Source: Bufo bufo (lineage: Eukaryota; Chordata; Amphibia; Anura; Bufonidae). From it: a stretch of DNA of 64,000 bases. Within the stretch, counting starts at the first letter, position 1, and every line of letters starts with the position of its first letter. The translations under genes and the position numbers were made by a program. The DNA lies in NCBI RefSeq assembly GCF_905171765.1, contig NC_053393.1:68913371-68977370 (forward strand), given 5' to 3'. The notes under the pieces were generated by a model. That model did no database searches, was not told where the DNA came from, and saw only the letters and a program-made list of their open reading frames with translations. Shown in pieces: positions 43,701 to 54,770 of this stretch.

Positions 43701-44799
43701 GTGTGAACTCAAGAAAATGGCGCTGAGCTGACTGTGCAGAGGTGTCTTCTAGGTTCCTGTACATTGTGATGTCATACAGAGGAACCTGCTCTAGATCACT
43801 GCTCTGTGACATCACCACAGTCTGGCTGCCATGTTGCTTCCTGCCAACTGCCCAGTATCTGCAATGGTTGTTATGTCCTCTAGATTATTAGTCTCTTATT
43901 TATCTCTTTTCTGAAATTTTATTAAACTTTTTCTTTATTTTGTCTGTATAAAACCGATTATGAAGTGTATGTGTATACAATAGTGGCGGTAAAAAGTCAC
44001 AGATTGTGGCACATGCTGTATTTACACAATAATATGTGACTTTTGTGCTTCTTGACAATTTCCACAAGTGTGTAAAAAATGTGAGGAATGGAGCTTTACT
44101 ATAATTTACACCAGCAACCGGCATAAATTATAACTCACACCTAATCCAGCTCCTAGAGGGCGTAGACTTCAATTTCTTGGTCACGGAGGGCCTAAGATGT
44201 CTCTGATTTATTAATAATCATCTGCCTCTTCATATATTTGGTGCATCGCACTCCGGCGCCCAGAAGATCAAGTCTGACGTAGGAAACTCCAGTCTGGATG
44301 AATCTGGGGCCCTCATTATGATGCTGCATGGTGCATTGAGGGGTCCATGTTACATACAGAATACATTGGTTATATGGCACCCAGTGGAGCGTGCCATCAT
44401 TTATTTTCATTGGATAGAATAGGCGACCCCTTTATGCCATACACTGCAGGGCGCTGACATAGGAAATCCATACCTCCCCCATATCTTAGTGCAGCTCACC
44501 AGTTCTTGGTCCCTCGCATGGATTCTGTTGACTCCAGCATCATGTCTATAGCAGTGAAAATGGCAGTTGAAAGCATTCAGCACCTGTGCAGACAGGCAGC
44601 AGAACCCCCTGTATCTGTGCATGTGCTGAATGCTTTCTGAGCCGGCACAGAAGAGGACACAGTCGGGCAAACGGGTAAATGATGCGACCTCTGTCATCTT
44701 GATGGCTGTAGAAGCGGCTGCTGCTGGCAGCCACTGTTTGCACACGGAGTCCATGGACAGCAGGTTTTGGAGGGACAGTCCCTCTATTTGACCCAAGTC
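43701..44799. other. No feature seen
   Basis: Anonymous sequence. Frames around 44400-44860 lack domains or splice support. The last part, 'gtccctctatttgacc', is the target sequence of the hAT element and resumes after 50151. Confidence 0.4.
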
Positions 44800-45019
44800 C
44801 AGGGGCATTGCTAGGGTCTGAAAACATCCGGGGCACGAGCCCACGTGAAGCCATGCCCCCATCCAAATGAAGCCACGCCCTCATCGCCACCAAAGGGGGG
44901 GGGGGGCCTTCACAATATTCATTAACCCTTCTTAGCAGTCCTCTCTTCAGTGAATGGGGGACTGCTGAATGGGGTTAATAACTACAATGAAGGTGAAACG
45001 CCTAGCCGTCTGGGCAACC

Positions 45020-45628
45020 CCACAGATCATCCATAACAGTGCCATCCACAGATCCCCCTCCCCATAACAGTGCCATGCACAGATCCCCCTCCCCATAACA
45101 GTGCCATCCACAGATCCCCCTCCCCATAACAGTGCCATCCACCACAGATACCCCTCCCCATAACAGTGCTATCCACCACAGATACCCCTCCCCATAACAG
45201 TGCTATCCACCACAGATCCCCCTCCCCATAACAGTGCTATCCACCACAGATCCCCTCCCCATAACAGTGCTATCAACCACAGATCCTCTCCCCATAACAG
45301 TGCTATCCACCACAGATCCCCTCCCCATAACAGTGCTATCCACCACAGATCCCCCTCCCCATAACAGTGCTATCAACCACAGATCCCCCTCCCCATAACA
45401 GTGCCATCCACAGATCCCCCTCCCCATAACAGTGCTATCCACATTGTACTGTGTACCTTATTACTGCGAAAACCTAATAAATACCATTGAAACATAACAG
45501 TGCTATCCACCACAGATCCCTCTTCCCATAACAGTGCCATCCACCACAGATCCCCCTCCCTATAACAGTGCCATCCACAGATCCCCCTCCATAACAGTGC
45601 CATCCACAGATCCCCCTCCCCATAACAG
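45020..45628. repeat. ~30-bp minisatellite, left block
   Basis: Units of 'catccacagatccccctccc' plus 'cataacagtgc', some with 'caccacagat' and a 33-34 bp length. A unique 50-bp insert, 'cattgtactgtgtacc...', lies at 45450-45492 and is also found in the right block at about 48749-48803, so larger blocks were duplicated. Long Gly/Trp/His frames on the minus strand are artefacts. Confidence 0.93.
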
Positions 45629-45630
45629 TA

Positions 45631-48335
45631 GAGATGGCCCGAACTATCCGACGGCGAACAGTTCCCGGCGAACATAGCTTGTTCGCGTTCGCCTCTGCCG
45701 GGCGAACACATGCGATGTTCGGTCCGCCCCCTATACATCATCATTGAGCAAACTTTGACCCTGTACCTCACAGTCAGCAGACACATTCCAGCCAATCAGC
45801 AGCATACCCTCCCTCCCAGACCCTCCCACCTCCTGCACAGCATCCATTTTAGATTCATTCTGAAGCTGCAGTCTTAGTGAGAGGAGGGAGACTGTAACTG
45901 CTGCTGATTTAATTGGGAAATCGATAGCTAGGCTAGTGAATTCAGTGTCCACTCCAGTCCTGAAAGACTCATCTGATCTCTGCTGTAAGGACAGCGTCCT
46001 GACAGCACCCCAAAAAGCCCTTTTTAGGGCTGCAACATTAGTCTGCTTTTTTTTTTTCCTTTATATACATATTGCAGTTGCCTGGCCTGCCTGTGTGTGA
46101 GGAGCTGCAGGCCCACAGACTGTAGTGTGCCCACTGCCAGTGCTCACCCCTGTCATTCCGTGTGGCACAGGACTTTGCTTAAAAAAAGGCACTTAATTTT
46201 TACACTTTAATCTAAGGTTAGTTGCCTGCCAGTGTGTGTCAGGCTGACTTCCACTGACTGTAGTGTGCCCACTGCCAGTGCCCACCACTCATACCGGCTG
46301 GCACAGGACTTTGCATAAAAAAGGCATTTAATTTTTACACTTTAGTGTAATTTCAGCTGCTTGCCTGCTGCTAGTGTGTGTCAGGCCGACTTCAACTGAC
46401 TGTAGTGTGCCCACTGCCAGTGCCCACCCCTGTCATCCCGTGTGGCACAGGACTTTGCTTAAAAAAAAGGCACTTCATTTTTACACTTTAATCTAAGGTT
46501 AGTTGCCTGCCAGTGTGTGTCAGGCCGACTTCAACTGACTGTAGTGTGCCCACTGCCAGTGCCCACCCCTGTCATCCCGAGTGGCACAGGACTTTGCTTA
46601 AAAAATAGGCACTTAATTTTTACACTTTAATCTAAGGTTAGTTGCCTGCCAGTGTGTGTCAGGCTGACTTCCACTGACTGTAGTGTGCCCACTGCCAGTG
46701 CCCACCACTCATACCGGCTGGCACAGGACTTTGCTTAAAAAAGGCATTTAATTTTTACACTTTAATGTAATTTCAGCTGCTTGCCTGCTGCTAGTGTGTG
46801 TCAGGCCGACTTCAACTGACTGTAGTGTGCCCACTGCCAGTGCCCACCCCTGTCATACCGAGTGGCACAGGACTTTGCTTAAAAAATAGGCACTTAATTT
46901 TTACACTTTAATCTAAGGTTAGTTGCCTGCCAGTGTGTGTCAGGCTGACTTCCACTGACTGTAGTGTGCCCACTGCCAGTGCCCACCACTCATACCGGCT
47001 GGCACAGGACTTTGCTTAAAAAAGGCATTTAATTTTTACACTTTAATGTAATTTCAGCTGCTTGCCTGCTGCTAGTGTGTGTCAGGCCGACTTCAACTGA
47101 CTGTAGTGTGCCCACTGCCAGTGCCCACCCCTGTCATACCGAGTGGCACAGGACTTTGCTTAAAAAATAGGCACTTAATTTTTACACTTTAATCTAAGGT
47201 TAGTTGCCTGCCAGTGTGTGTCAGGCTGACTTCCACTGACTGTAGTGTGCCCACTGCCAGTGCCCACCACTCATACCGGCTGGCACAGGACTTTGCATAA
47301 AAAAGGCATTTAATTTTTACACTTTAGTGTAATTTCAGCTGCTTGCCTGCTGCTAGTGTGTGTCAGGCCGACTTCAACTGACTGTAGTGTGCCCACTGCC
47401 AGTGCCAACCACTGATACCGGGTGGCACAGTAGCTTGCCGATAAATAAGGCATTTAATTTTTAGACAGTAGTCTAAATTCAGTTGCTTGCCTGCTGCCAG
47501 TGTGTGTCAGGCCCGCTTCCACTGACTGTAGTGTGCCCACTGCCAGTGCCAACCACTGATACCGGGTGGCACAGTAGCTTGCCGATAAATAAGGCATTTA
47601 ATTTTTAGACAGTAGTCTAAATTCAGTTGCTTGCCTGCTGCCAGTGTGTGTCAGGCCCTCTTCCACTGACTGTAGTGTGCCCAGTGCCAACCACTCATAC
47701 CGGGTGGCACAGTAGCTTGCCGATAAATAAGGCATTTAATTTTTACACTTTAGTGTAATTTCAGTTGCTTGCCTGCTGCCAGTGTGTGTCAGGCCCGCTT
47801 CCACTGACTGTAGTGTGCCCACTGCCAGTGCCAACCACTGATACCGGGTGGCACAGTAGCTTGCCGATAAATAAGGCATTTAATTTTTAGACAGTAGTCT
47901 AAATTCAGTTGCTTGCCTGCTGCCAGTCAGTGTGTCAGGCCCTCTTCCACTGACTGTAGTGTGCCCACTGCCAGTGCCAACATCATACCTGATCGTATAC
48001 ACACACTGGATGTTTTAAAGCACGTTATTCCAAACAATTTAGGAATGTTAGTTGATTTATGCCCTTTATGGATTAAAACCCGACTCTGCGTCCACTACGT
48101 AATTTTCCATGGGAGTTTTGCCATAGATCCCCCTCCGGCATGCCACAGTCCAGGTGTTAGACCCCTTGAAACAACTTTCTCATCACTATTGTGGCCAGAA
48201 AGAGTCCCTGTGGGTTTTAAAATTCGCCTGTCTATTGAAGTCTATGGCGGTTCGCCCGGTTCGCCAGTTCGCGAACATTTGCGGAAGCTCGCGTTCGCTG
48301 TTCGCGAACTGAAAATTTTATGTTCGCGACATCAC
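45631..48335 (-). mobile_element. TA-flanked satellite-bearing transposon, copy B (nested)
   Basis: Same family as 12935-16208 but inverted: it starts GAGATGGCCCGAAC and ends GTTCGCGACATCAC, with TA on both sides (45629-45630 and 48336-48337). The unique ends match copy A nearly base for base, while the satellite in the middle is shorter. It was inserted into the hAT element's minisatellite. Confidence 0.85.
46090..47985 (-). repeat. ~140-bp satellite array inside TA-element copy B
   Basis: Minus-strand version of the copy A array, about thirteen units. The same two subtypes appear, but in different number and order, so the arrays have changed size independently since the copies separated. 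Confidence 0.92.
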
Positions 48336-48337
48336 TA

Positions 48338-49650
48338 CATAACAGTGCCGTCCACAGATCCCCCTCCCCATAACAGTGCCATCCACAGATCCCCCTCCCC
48401 ATAACAGTGCCATCCACAGATCCCCCTCCCCATAACAGTGCCATCCACCACAGATACCCCTCCCCATAACAGTGCTATCCACCACAGATACCCCTCCCCA
48501 TAACAGTGCTATCCACCACAGATCCCCCTCCCCATAACAGTGCTATCCACCACAGATAACACTCCCCATAACAGTGCTATCCACCACAGATCCTCTCCCC
48601 ATAACAGTGCTATCCACCACAGATCCCCTCCCCATAACAGTGCTATCCACCACAGATCCCCCTCCCCATAACAGTGCTATCAACCACAGATCCCCCTCCC
48701 CATAACAGTGCTATCAACCACAGATCCCCCTCCCATAACAGTGCTATCCACATTGTACTGTGTACCTTATTACTGCGAAAACCTAATAAATACCATTGAA
48801 ACATAACAGTGCCATCCACCACAGATCCCCCTCCCTATAACAGTGCCATCCACAGATCCCCCTCCATAACAGTGCCATCCACAGATCCCCCTCCCCATAA
48901 CAGTGCCATCCACAGATCCCCCTCCCCATAACAGTGCCATCCACAGATCCCCCTCCCCATAACAGTGCCATCCACAGATCCCCCTCCCCATAACAGTGCC
49001 ATCCACCACAGATACCCCTCCCCATAACAGTGCTATCCACCACAGATACCCCTCCCCATAACAGTGCTATCCACCACAGATCCCCCTCCCCATAACAGTG
49101 CTATCCACCACAGATCCCCCTCCCCATAACAGTGCTATCCACCACAGATAACACTCCCCATAACAGTGCTATCCACCACAGATCCTCTCCCCATAACAGT
49201 GCTATCCACCACAGATCCCCTCCCCATAACAGTGCTATCCACCACAGATCCCCCTCCCCATAACAGTGCTATCCACCACAGATCCCCCTCCCCATAACAG
49301 TGCTATCAACCACAGATCCCCCTCCCCATAACAGTGCTATCCACCACAGATCCCTCTCCCCATAACAGTGCCATCCACCACAGATCCCCCTCCCTATAAC
49401 AGTGCCATCCACAGATCCCCCTCCATAACAGTGCCATCCACAGATCCCCCTCCCCATAACAGTGCCATCCACAGATCCCCCTCCCCATAACAGTGCCATC
49501 CACAGATCCCCCTCCCCATAACAGTGCCATCCACAGATCCCCTCCCTATAACGGTGCCATCCACCCCAGATCCCCCTCCCCATAACAGTGCCATCCACCA
49601 CAGAACCCCCTCCCCCTAACAGTGCCATCCACAGATCCCCCTCCCCGCCA
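48338..49650. repeat. ~30-bp minisatellite, right block
   Basis: Continuation of the left block after the nested element, with about 40 units. An ordered run of unit variants recurs within it (for example around 48340-48720 and 48960-49310), which shows multi-unit duplication. Confidence 0.93.
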
Positions 49651-50143
49651 CTCACAGGAGTGTACAACTGTACATTAACATTTTAAACTGTAATCCATCC
49701 GTATCCCGCAAGTGCAACTTTAACTTTATAAATCAGATTCAGCGCTCATCTCTAGTCTTACTCAGTCTCAGGCTCAGCTAGTCAGCTCCAGTAACAGGCA
49801 GTGCGGGCGGTGCTCACTCACTGACGTCACGCGCCTGCGCCGCCTAATGGGAGGGGCAGGCGTCTGGCGTCAGCGAGCAAGTGCCGCCCTAATTGCCTGC
49901 TGTTACCGGAGCTGCAGTAAGAATCTAGTGAGAGATGAGCGGGCGGCTGATTTCAAGTTAAAAGTTAAGCCTGCAGGGCAGGCGCCAGGCGGATTAGGAT
50001 TACAGTTTTTTAGTTAAAGCGGCAGGGCCGGTGTAGCGCAGGAGAGACAGAGCGCCGGCCGGTCCTGCCAGCATAACATTCGGGGCACTGGTCAAAACAT
50101 CCGGGGTTCAAGCCCCGAATGTTTTGACCTAACGACGCCCCTG
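49651..50143. other. hAT element right-end body, GC-rich
   Basis: GC- and CpG-rich sequence ('cgcgcctgcgccgcc') with a short inverted pair next to the terminus ('cattcggggc' and 'gccccgaatg'). No coding sequence. Confidence 0.5.
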
Positions 50144-50369
50144 CCCAAGTCACTCTGTCCCTCTTTGATCCTTAATTGTCCCTCTTTTTGGCCTGGGGAA
50201 TTAATGAATAAATGTAGATAAATAAATTTATGAAATTGCTCCTTACTAAAGTATCTGTATTGTTTCTACCTTATATTAGACCATAACTTCATTATTTGGT
50301 GCAATTTGTACCTTAAAATATCTATAATCCGATGATTTGTTCTAATATTTAAATGGATATTATAGAGCA

Positions 50370-50777
50370 TCTGCGGCCAGCCAGTAGCGCAGGGGCAACA
50401 CGTGAGGTGCACGGTGGACCGATGAGGGGTCTAATAATAACACACAGTTCATCAGTTTACTCACGGCTAGCAGAAAGCCTCCCTGGGCTGGCAGCACAGT
50501 GTTGAGGTGGACAGCACGAAATCCTCCGGGGCACGCTCTGTGGTAGGGAAGCATCAGCCAAGATGGAGGTTGAGGTGCTCTTGATGTCAGGGGTGCTTAG
50601 GGTGCTTGTTGCGGCTGAGTCCCTTGATGTTGTTTGTTGTGATGCCAGTACCGTTAATGGTGGTACAACCAATAGTGGTAATAATTAGGCAGTGGTAAGG
50701 TGCAACTCACAACTTTTACTGATGTTGACTTTGGCTGCAGCAGTACAGAATACAGTCTCTTATTGGTATTAGAGTTA
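50370..50777 (-). mobile_element. Diverged LTR related to the Gypsy-3 LTR (part 1)
   Basis: Shares ordered patches with the solo LTR at 11678-12640, including a 'ggggcac(a/g)ctctgt' block and 'gatgccagtaccgttaatgg' versus 'gacgccagtgcctgtaatgg'. It is interrupted by the TIR element at 50778 and continues at 52669. Confidence 0.55.
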
Positions 50778-52668
50778 GGCCTCATGCACACAACCGTATT
50801 TTTTCACGGTCCGCAAAACAGGGTTCCGTTGGTCCGTGACCGTTTTTTCATCCGTGGGTCTTCCTTGATTTTTGGAGGATCCACGGACATGAAAAAACAG
50901 TCGTTTTGGTGTCCGCCTGGCCGTGCAAAGCCAAACGGATCCGTCCTGAATTACAATGCAAGTCAATAGGGACGGATCCGTTTGACGTTGACACAATATG
51001 GTGCAATTGCAAACGGATCCGTCCCCCATTGACTTTCAATGTAAAGTCAGGAGTTCCTTTTATACCATCGGATCGGAGTTTTCTCCAATCCGATGGTATA
51101 TTTTAACTTGAAGCGTCCCCATCACCATGGGAACGCCTCTATGTTAGAATATACTGTCGGTTATGAGTTAGAATATACTGTCGGATTTGAGTTTCACGAT
51201 CTAACACAGAGGCGTTCCCATGGTGATGGGGACGCTTCAGGTTAGAATATACTAAAAGAACTGTGTACATGACTGCCCCCTGCTGCCTGGCAGACCCCCC
51301 CCCCCTGTTTTTGAATCATTGGTGGCCAGTGCGGCCGGCCCCCCCTCCCCCCTGTAGTTAACTCTTTGTTGTCCAGTGCGGCCGGCCCCCCCTCCCCCCC
51401 TGTAGTTAACTCTTTGTTGTCCAGTGCGGCCGGCCCCCCTCCCTCCCCTGTAGTTAACTCATTGGTGGCCAGTGGGCCCCCCCTCCCTCCCCTGTAGTTA
51501 ACTCGTTGGTGGCCAGTGGGCCCTCCCCCTCCTAATTAAAATCTCCCCCCCTATCATTGGTGGCAGCGGAGAGTACCGATCGGAGTCCCAGTTTAATCGC
51601 TGGGGCTCCGATCGGTAACCATGGCAACCAGGACGCTACTGCAGTCCCGGTTGCCATGGTTACTTAGCAATTTGTAGAAGCATTATACTTACCTGCGAGG
51701 CTGCGATGTCTGTGTCCGGCCGGGAGCTCCTCCTACTGGTAAGTGACAGGTCTGTGCGGCGCATCGCTTAATGATCTGTCACTTACCAGTAGGAGGAGCT
51801 CCCGGCCGGACACAGACAACGCAGTCTCGCAGGTAAGTATAATGCTTCTACAAATTGCTAAGTAACCATGGCAACCAGGACTGCAGTAGCGTCCTGGTTG
51901 CCATGGTTACCGATCGGAGCCCCAGCGATTAAACTGGGACTCCGATGGGTACTCTCCGCTGCCACCAATGATAGGGCGGGAGATTTTAATTAGGAGGGGG
52001 AGGGACCACTGGCCACCAACGAGTTAACTACAGGGGAGGGAGGGGGGGGGGGGGCGGCCGCACTGGACAACAAAGAGTTAACTACAGGGGAGGGAGGGGG
52101 GCCCACTGGCCACCAATGAGTTAACTACAGGGGAGGGGGGGGCTGGCCACCAATGTGTTAACTACGGGGGGGGGGGCCTGCCCCCTGCTGCCTGGCAGCA
52201 CCTGCCAGGCAGCAGGGGGCAGTCATGTACACAGTTCAGTATATTATAACTAGAAGCGTCCCCATCACTATGGGAACGCCTCTGTGTTAGAATATACTGT
52301 CGGATTTGAGTTTTCACGAAGTGAAAACTCATCTCTAAAAAAGCTTTTATGCAGACGGATCTTCGGATCCGTCTGTATAAAAAGTAACCTACGGCCACGG
52401 ATCATGGACGCGGATGCCAATCTTGTGTGCATCCGTGTTCTTTCACGGACCCATTGACTTGAATGGGTCCGTGAACCGTTGTCCGTCAAAAAAATAGGAC
52501 AGGTCATATTTTTTTGACGGACAGGAAACACGGATCACGGATGCGGCTGCAAAACGGTGCATTTTCCGATTTTTCCACGGACCCATTGAAAGTCAATAGG
52601 TCCGCGAAAAAAAAACGGAAAACGGCACAACGGCCACGGATGCACACAACGGTCGTGTGCATGAGGCC
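50778..52668. mobile_element. TIR element with large internal palindrome
   Basis: Terminal inverted repeats GGCCTCATGCACACAACCGT (left) and its inverse ending 'gtgtgcatgaggcc' (right), with TA on both sides. The ends carry 'cacggacccattga'-type blocks of the same MITE vocabulary seen at 2590 and 31741. The middle (51200-52290) is a separate palindrome. No transposase. Confidence 0.75.
51200..52290. repeat. ~1.1-kb inverted repeat (foldback)
   Basis: Arms of ~540 bp mirror each other: left order 'ctgccccctgctgcctggca', 'gtagttaactctttg' repeats, 'tcggtaaccatggcaacc', 'attatacttacctgcgagg', and the same in reverse on the right. The centre at 51748-51776 is a short loop between 'aagtgacag' and 'ctgtcactt'. 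G/C-run tracts differ in copy number between arms. Confidence 0.85.
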
Positions 52669-52880
52669 TAAATCTGCAAGTCCACTGTTTCTATGCTTTC
52701 TTGGCTTGATTTAAGCTTAGCCGGAAATTTCCTTATCAGTGTAATTTGGTGAGGCTGCCGGAGGCTATGGTATCCTTTATCTGAATATCCAAAGGTCCTG
52801 GATGCCTGATTTGTGGCTTTTATCCTTTGGTTGTTAATCCTTTCCTTCCTTTGTCCCTTTCTGGACTAAACTTTAATCTG
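52669..52880 (-). mobile_element. Diverged LTR related to the Gypsy-3 LTR (part 2)
   Basis: Continues the LTR after the TIR element, with 'ggtcctggatgcctgatttg' corresponding to 'ggcccggatgcctaattgc' in the solo LTR. It ends where PLE-B begins. Confidence 0.5.
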
Positions 52881-52949
52881 GAAAATCCCAGCAGACGTGA
52901 CTTGATGTTCATGAGATTTTATTGTCATAAATCAATATGTCCCATCATC

Positions 52950-52986
52950 TAGGACGCGTTTCGGCTAGACTGCCTTTTTCAACAAG
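52950..52986 (-). ncRNA. Decayed hammerhead motif in the PLE-B 3' end
   Basis: Minus strand: TTGAAAA core, stem II GGC/GCC around loop AGTCTA, then GAAAC and GCGTC. GAAACGCGTC is fully kept, but the CUGANGA core has lost C3 and G8, as in PLE-A. Activity is not expected. Confidence 0.5.
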
Positions 52987-53284
52987 TAGATTTACATTGT
53001 GAGAAGCAGATATATATACAGACATCAATGATTAAGGATAGGGAACCTCCCAGTGACATCTACGCCCATAAGGGGCGGTACATTCCATATTAACATGCTA
53101 ACAAGGAGTTAATCAATCAAGCAAACGACACTGGTGTTAGAACAGATACTAATGATATAGATAGTAGATGGTAAATACCAGCGTGGCTGAGAAAATTCTT
53201 CAATGGGTAGTGGATGTCTAAAAAATAATAATATATGAATTAATAAATGGCAAACAAAAAATGCATAAGTAACAGAACCAGAAC

Positions 53285-53926
53285 TTAAATGTGCATAATT
53301 TCATAATCTCTGTTGAGACCCCTTGGATGAAGGGTGTCCAGGGTATGGATCCAGTAGGCCTCCCGACGCAATAAAAGTTTTTTAATATCGCCCCCCCGCC
53401 TGGGTCTAGTGACCTGTTCTATAACCTGGAACTTCAGTTGAGCAATTGTATGATTATGTTTCTCAAAGTGGAAAGGGATGGGTAAAAGTAAGTTTTTGGT
53501 CCTAATAGTTGACTTGTGCTTGCCAATGCGATCCCTAATACTCTGTATTGTTTCACCAATATATAGCAGCCCACATGGACATTTAATCAAGTATATAACA
53601 TTGGCTGAATCGCACGTGAAAAAGCCGTCCACTGGGTATGTACGTCCAGTGTGTGGGTGGTATATATTGGGCCCTTTGATTATGTTGGAGCACTGGAAGC
53701 AGTGCAGACACAGAAAAGTACCCTTCCGCTCTGTGGCCAGTACACTCTGTTTGAGGGCACCACGAGTACTCCCAATATCCGCACGTACTAGTTTATCCCT
53801 ATAGCTTTGATTCTTTTTATTACAAATAAGGGGCGGATTTTTGAACTCCTCAATCTGGGGGTACGCTTTCTCTAACAAATGCCAGTGTTTCCTTATGACA
53901 TTATCCAATTTCTTATTGAATGGATG
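53285..53926 (-). pseudogene. PLE-B GIY-YIG endonuclease region
   Basis: Contains the Cys linker (FLCLHCFQCSNIIKGPNIYH), the VIYLIKCPCGLLYIGET motif (GIY-YIG equivalent), the Arg-bearing SIRDRIGKHK helix, and the C-terminal RRGGDIKKLLLRREAYWIHT with the catalytic Glu. A single in-frame TAA at 53927-53929 separates it from the reverse transcriptase. The same domain is found inverted at 57372-57897. Confidence 0.9.
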
Positions 53927-54770
53927 TTATTTGTGGATCAGTGCCACTCTTGGATTTGTAGTTTGTTCTTTACCAGAACTAGCAGGGGTTTCTAATCCAC
54001 TTAGGGTCTTTGTTAGAATTGAGGCTGGGTACCCTCTTTCTTTAAACCTCATGATCATTTGATCAATTCTGAGTTCCCGTGTTGAGGGATCAGACACAAT
54101 ACGTCTGACCCTCTGGTACTGGGACTTCGGAATAGCTCTTTTTAGAGAGGGCGGGTGTGCACTGTTAAAGTGGAGAATGCTGTTCCTGTCTGTCTCTTTA
54201 CGGTCTAAATCAATGGAGAGATTACCTTTAGGATCCTTAATCACCCTAGTGTCCAAGAAACTGACTGTATGATCGTCGCATGTGACCGTGAACTGTAGAC
54301 CAATGCATGCTTGGTTCAGATGTAAGATGAAGGATGCAAGGGCCTCCTGTGACCCCGCCAATATGCAAAAAACATCGTCGATAAATCTTTTCCACAATAG
54401 AATGTGGTTGTGGTACCATTGACTACTATATACAAACTCATCTTCAAATTTCGACATATATGCATTTGCATAGGGCGGGGCCACATTCGACCCCATCGCG
54501 GTCCCCCGCTTCTGCAGATAATAGGAATCTTCGAACATAAAGTAATTTTCGTATAGAACCAGGTGAAGAAGCTGTATAAAAAATTCTCGTTCAATGATAG
54601 AATAATCACTTTTCTCCAAAAATGTTTTGACGGCCTGTATACCTCCACTGTGTTCAATGGAGGTATACAGGCTGACCACATCAATTGTCACCAACAGGCT
54701 GTCCGCCGGCACCGGACCTAATTCAGAAATAGTGCTGAGAAAATGCTGTGTATCAGCCAAATATGATGGA
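53927..54770 (-). pseudogene. PLE-B reverse transcriptase, palm and thumb
   Basis: Blocks: LLVTIDVVSLYTSIEHSGGI (first catalytic Asp), QKRGTAMGSNVAPPYANAYM, the catalytic KRFIDDVFCILAG, VSFLDTRVIKD, and a thumb with SQYQRVRRIVSDPSTRE. It is cut upstream by PLE-C and downstream by the nonsense codon. It shares layout with PLE-A but is clearly a different family. Confidence 0.9.
54731..54770. repeat. Target-site duplication of PLE-C, left copy (40 bp)
   Basis: 'agtgctgagaaaatgctgtg' plus the next 20 bases is repeated perfectly at 57019-57058. Confidence 0.93.

Larger units (their letters stand above)
44800..50143. mobile_element. hAT-type non-autonomous element filled with minisatellite
   Basis: The ends are inverted repeats of ~32-35 bp: left CAGGGGCATTGCTAGGGTCT, right (inverted) CAGGGGCGTCGTTAGGTCAA, both continuing to a shared 'AAAACAT(C/T)CGGGGC'. 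A perfect 8-bp target duplication CCCAAGTC flanks it (44792-44799 and 50144-50151), the size typical of hAT. The 5.3-kb interior encodes no transposase. It consists of a ~30-bp minisatellite in two blocks split by a nested TA-flanked transposon, plus about 0.5 kb of GC-rich right-end sequence. Confidence 0.88.

Noticed and set aside
44407..44893. Candidate host exon (151-codon minus-strand frame)
   Set aside because: No domain, no splice signals in phase, and competing frames of similar length overlap it.
45203..49667. Gly/Trp/His-rich frames on the minus strand
   Set aside because: Translations of the hAT-element minisatellite in several phases. Not genes.
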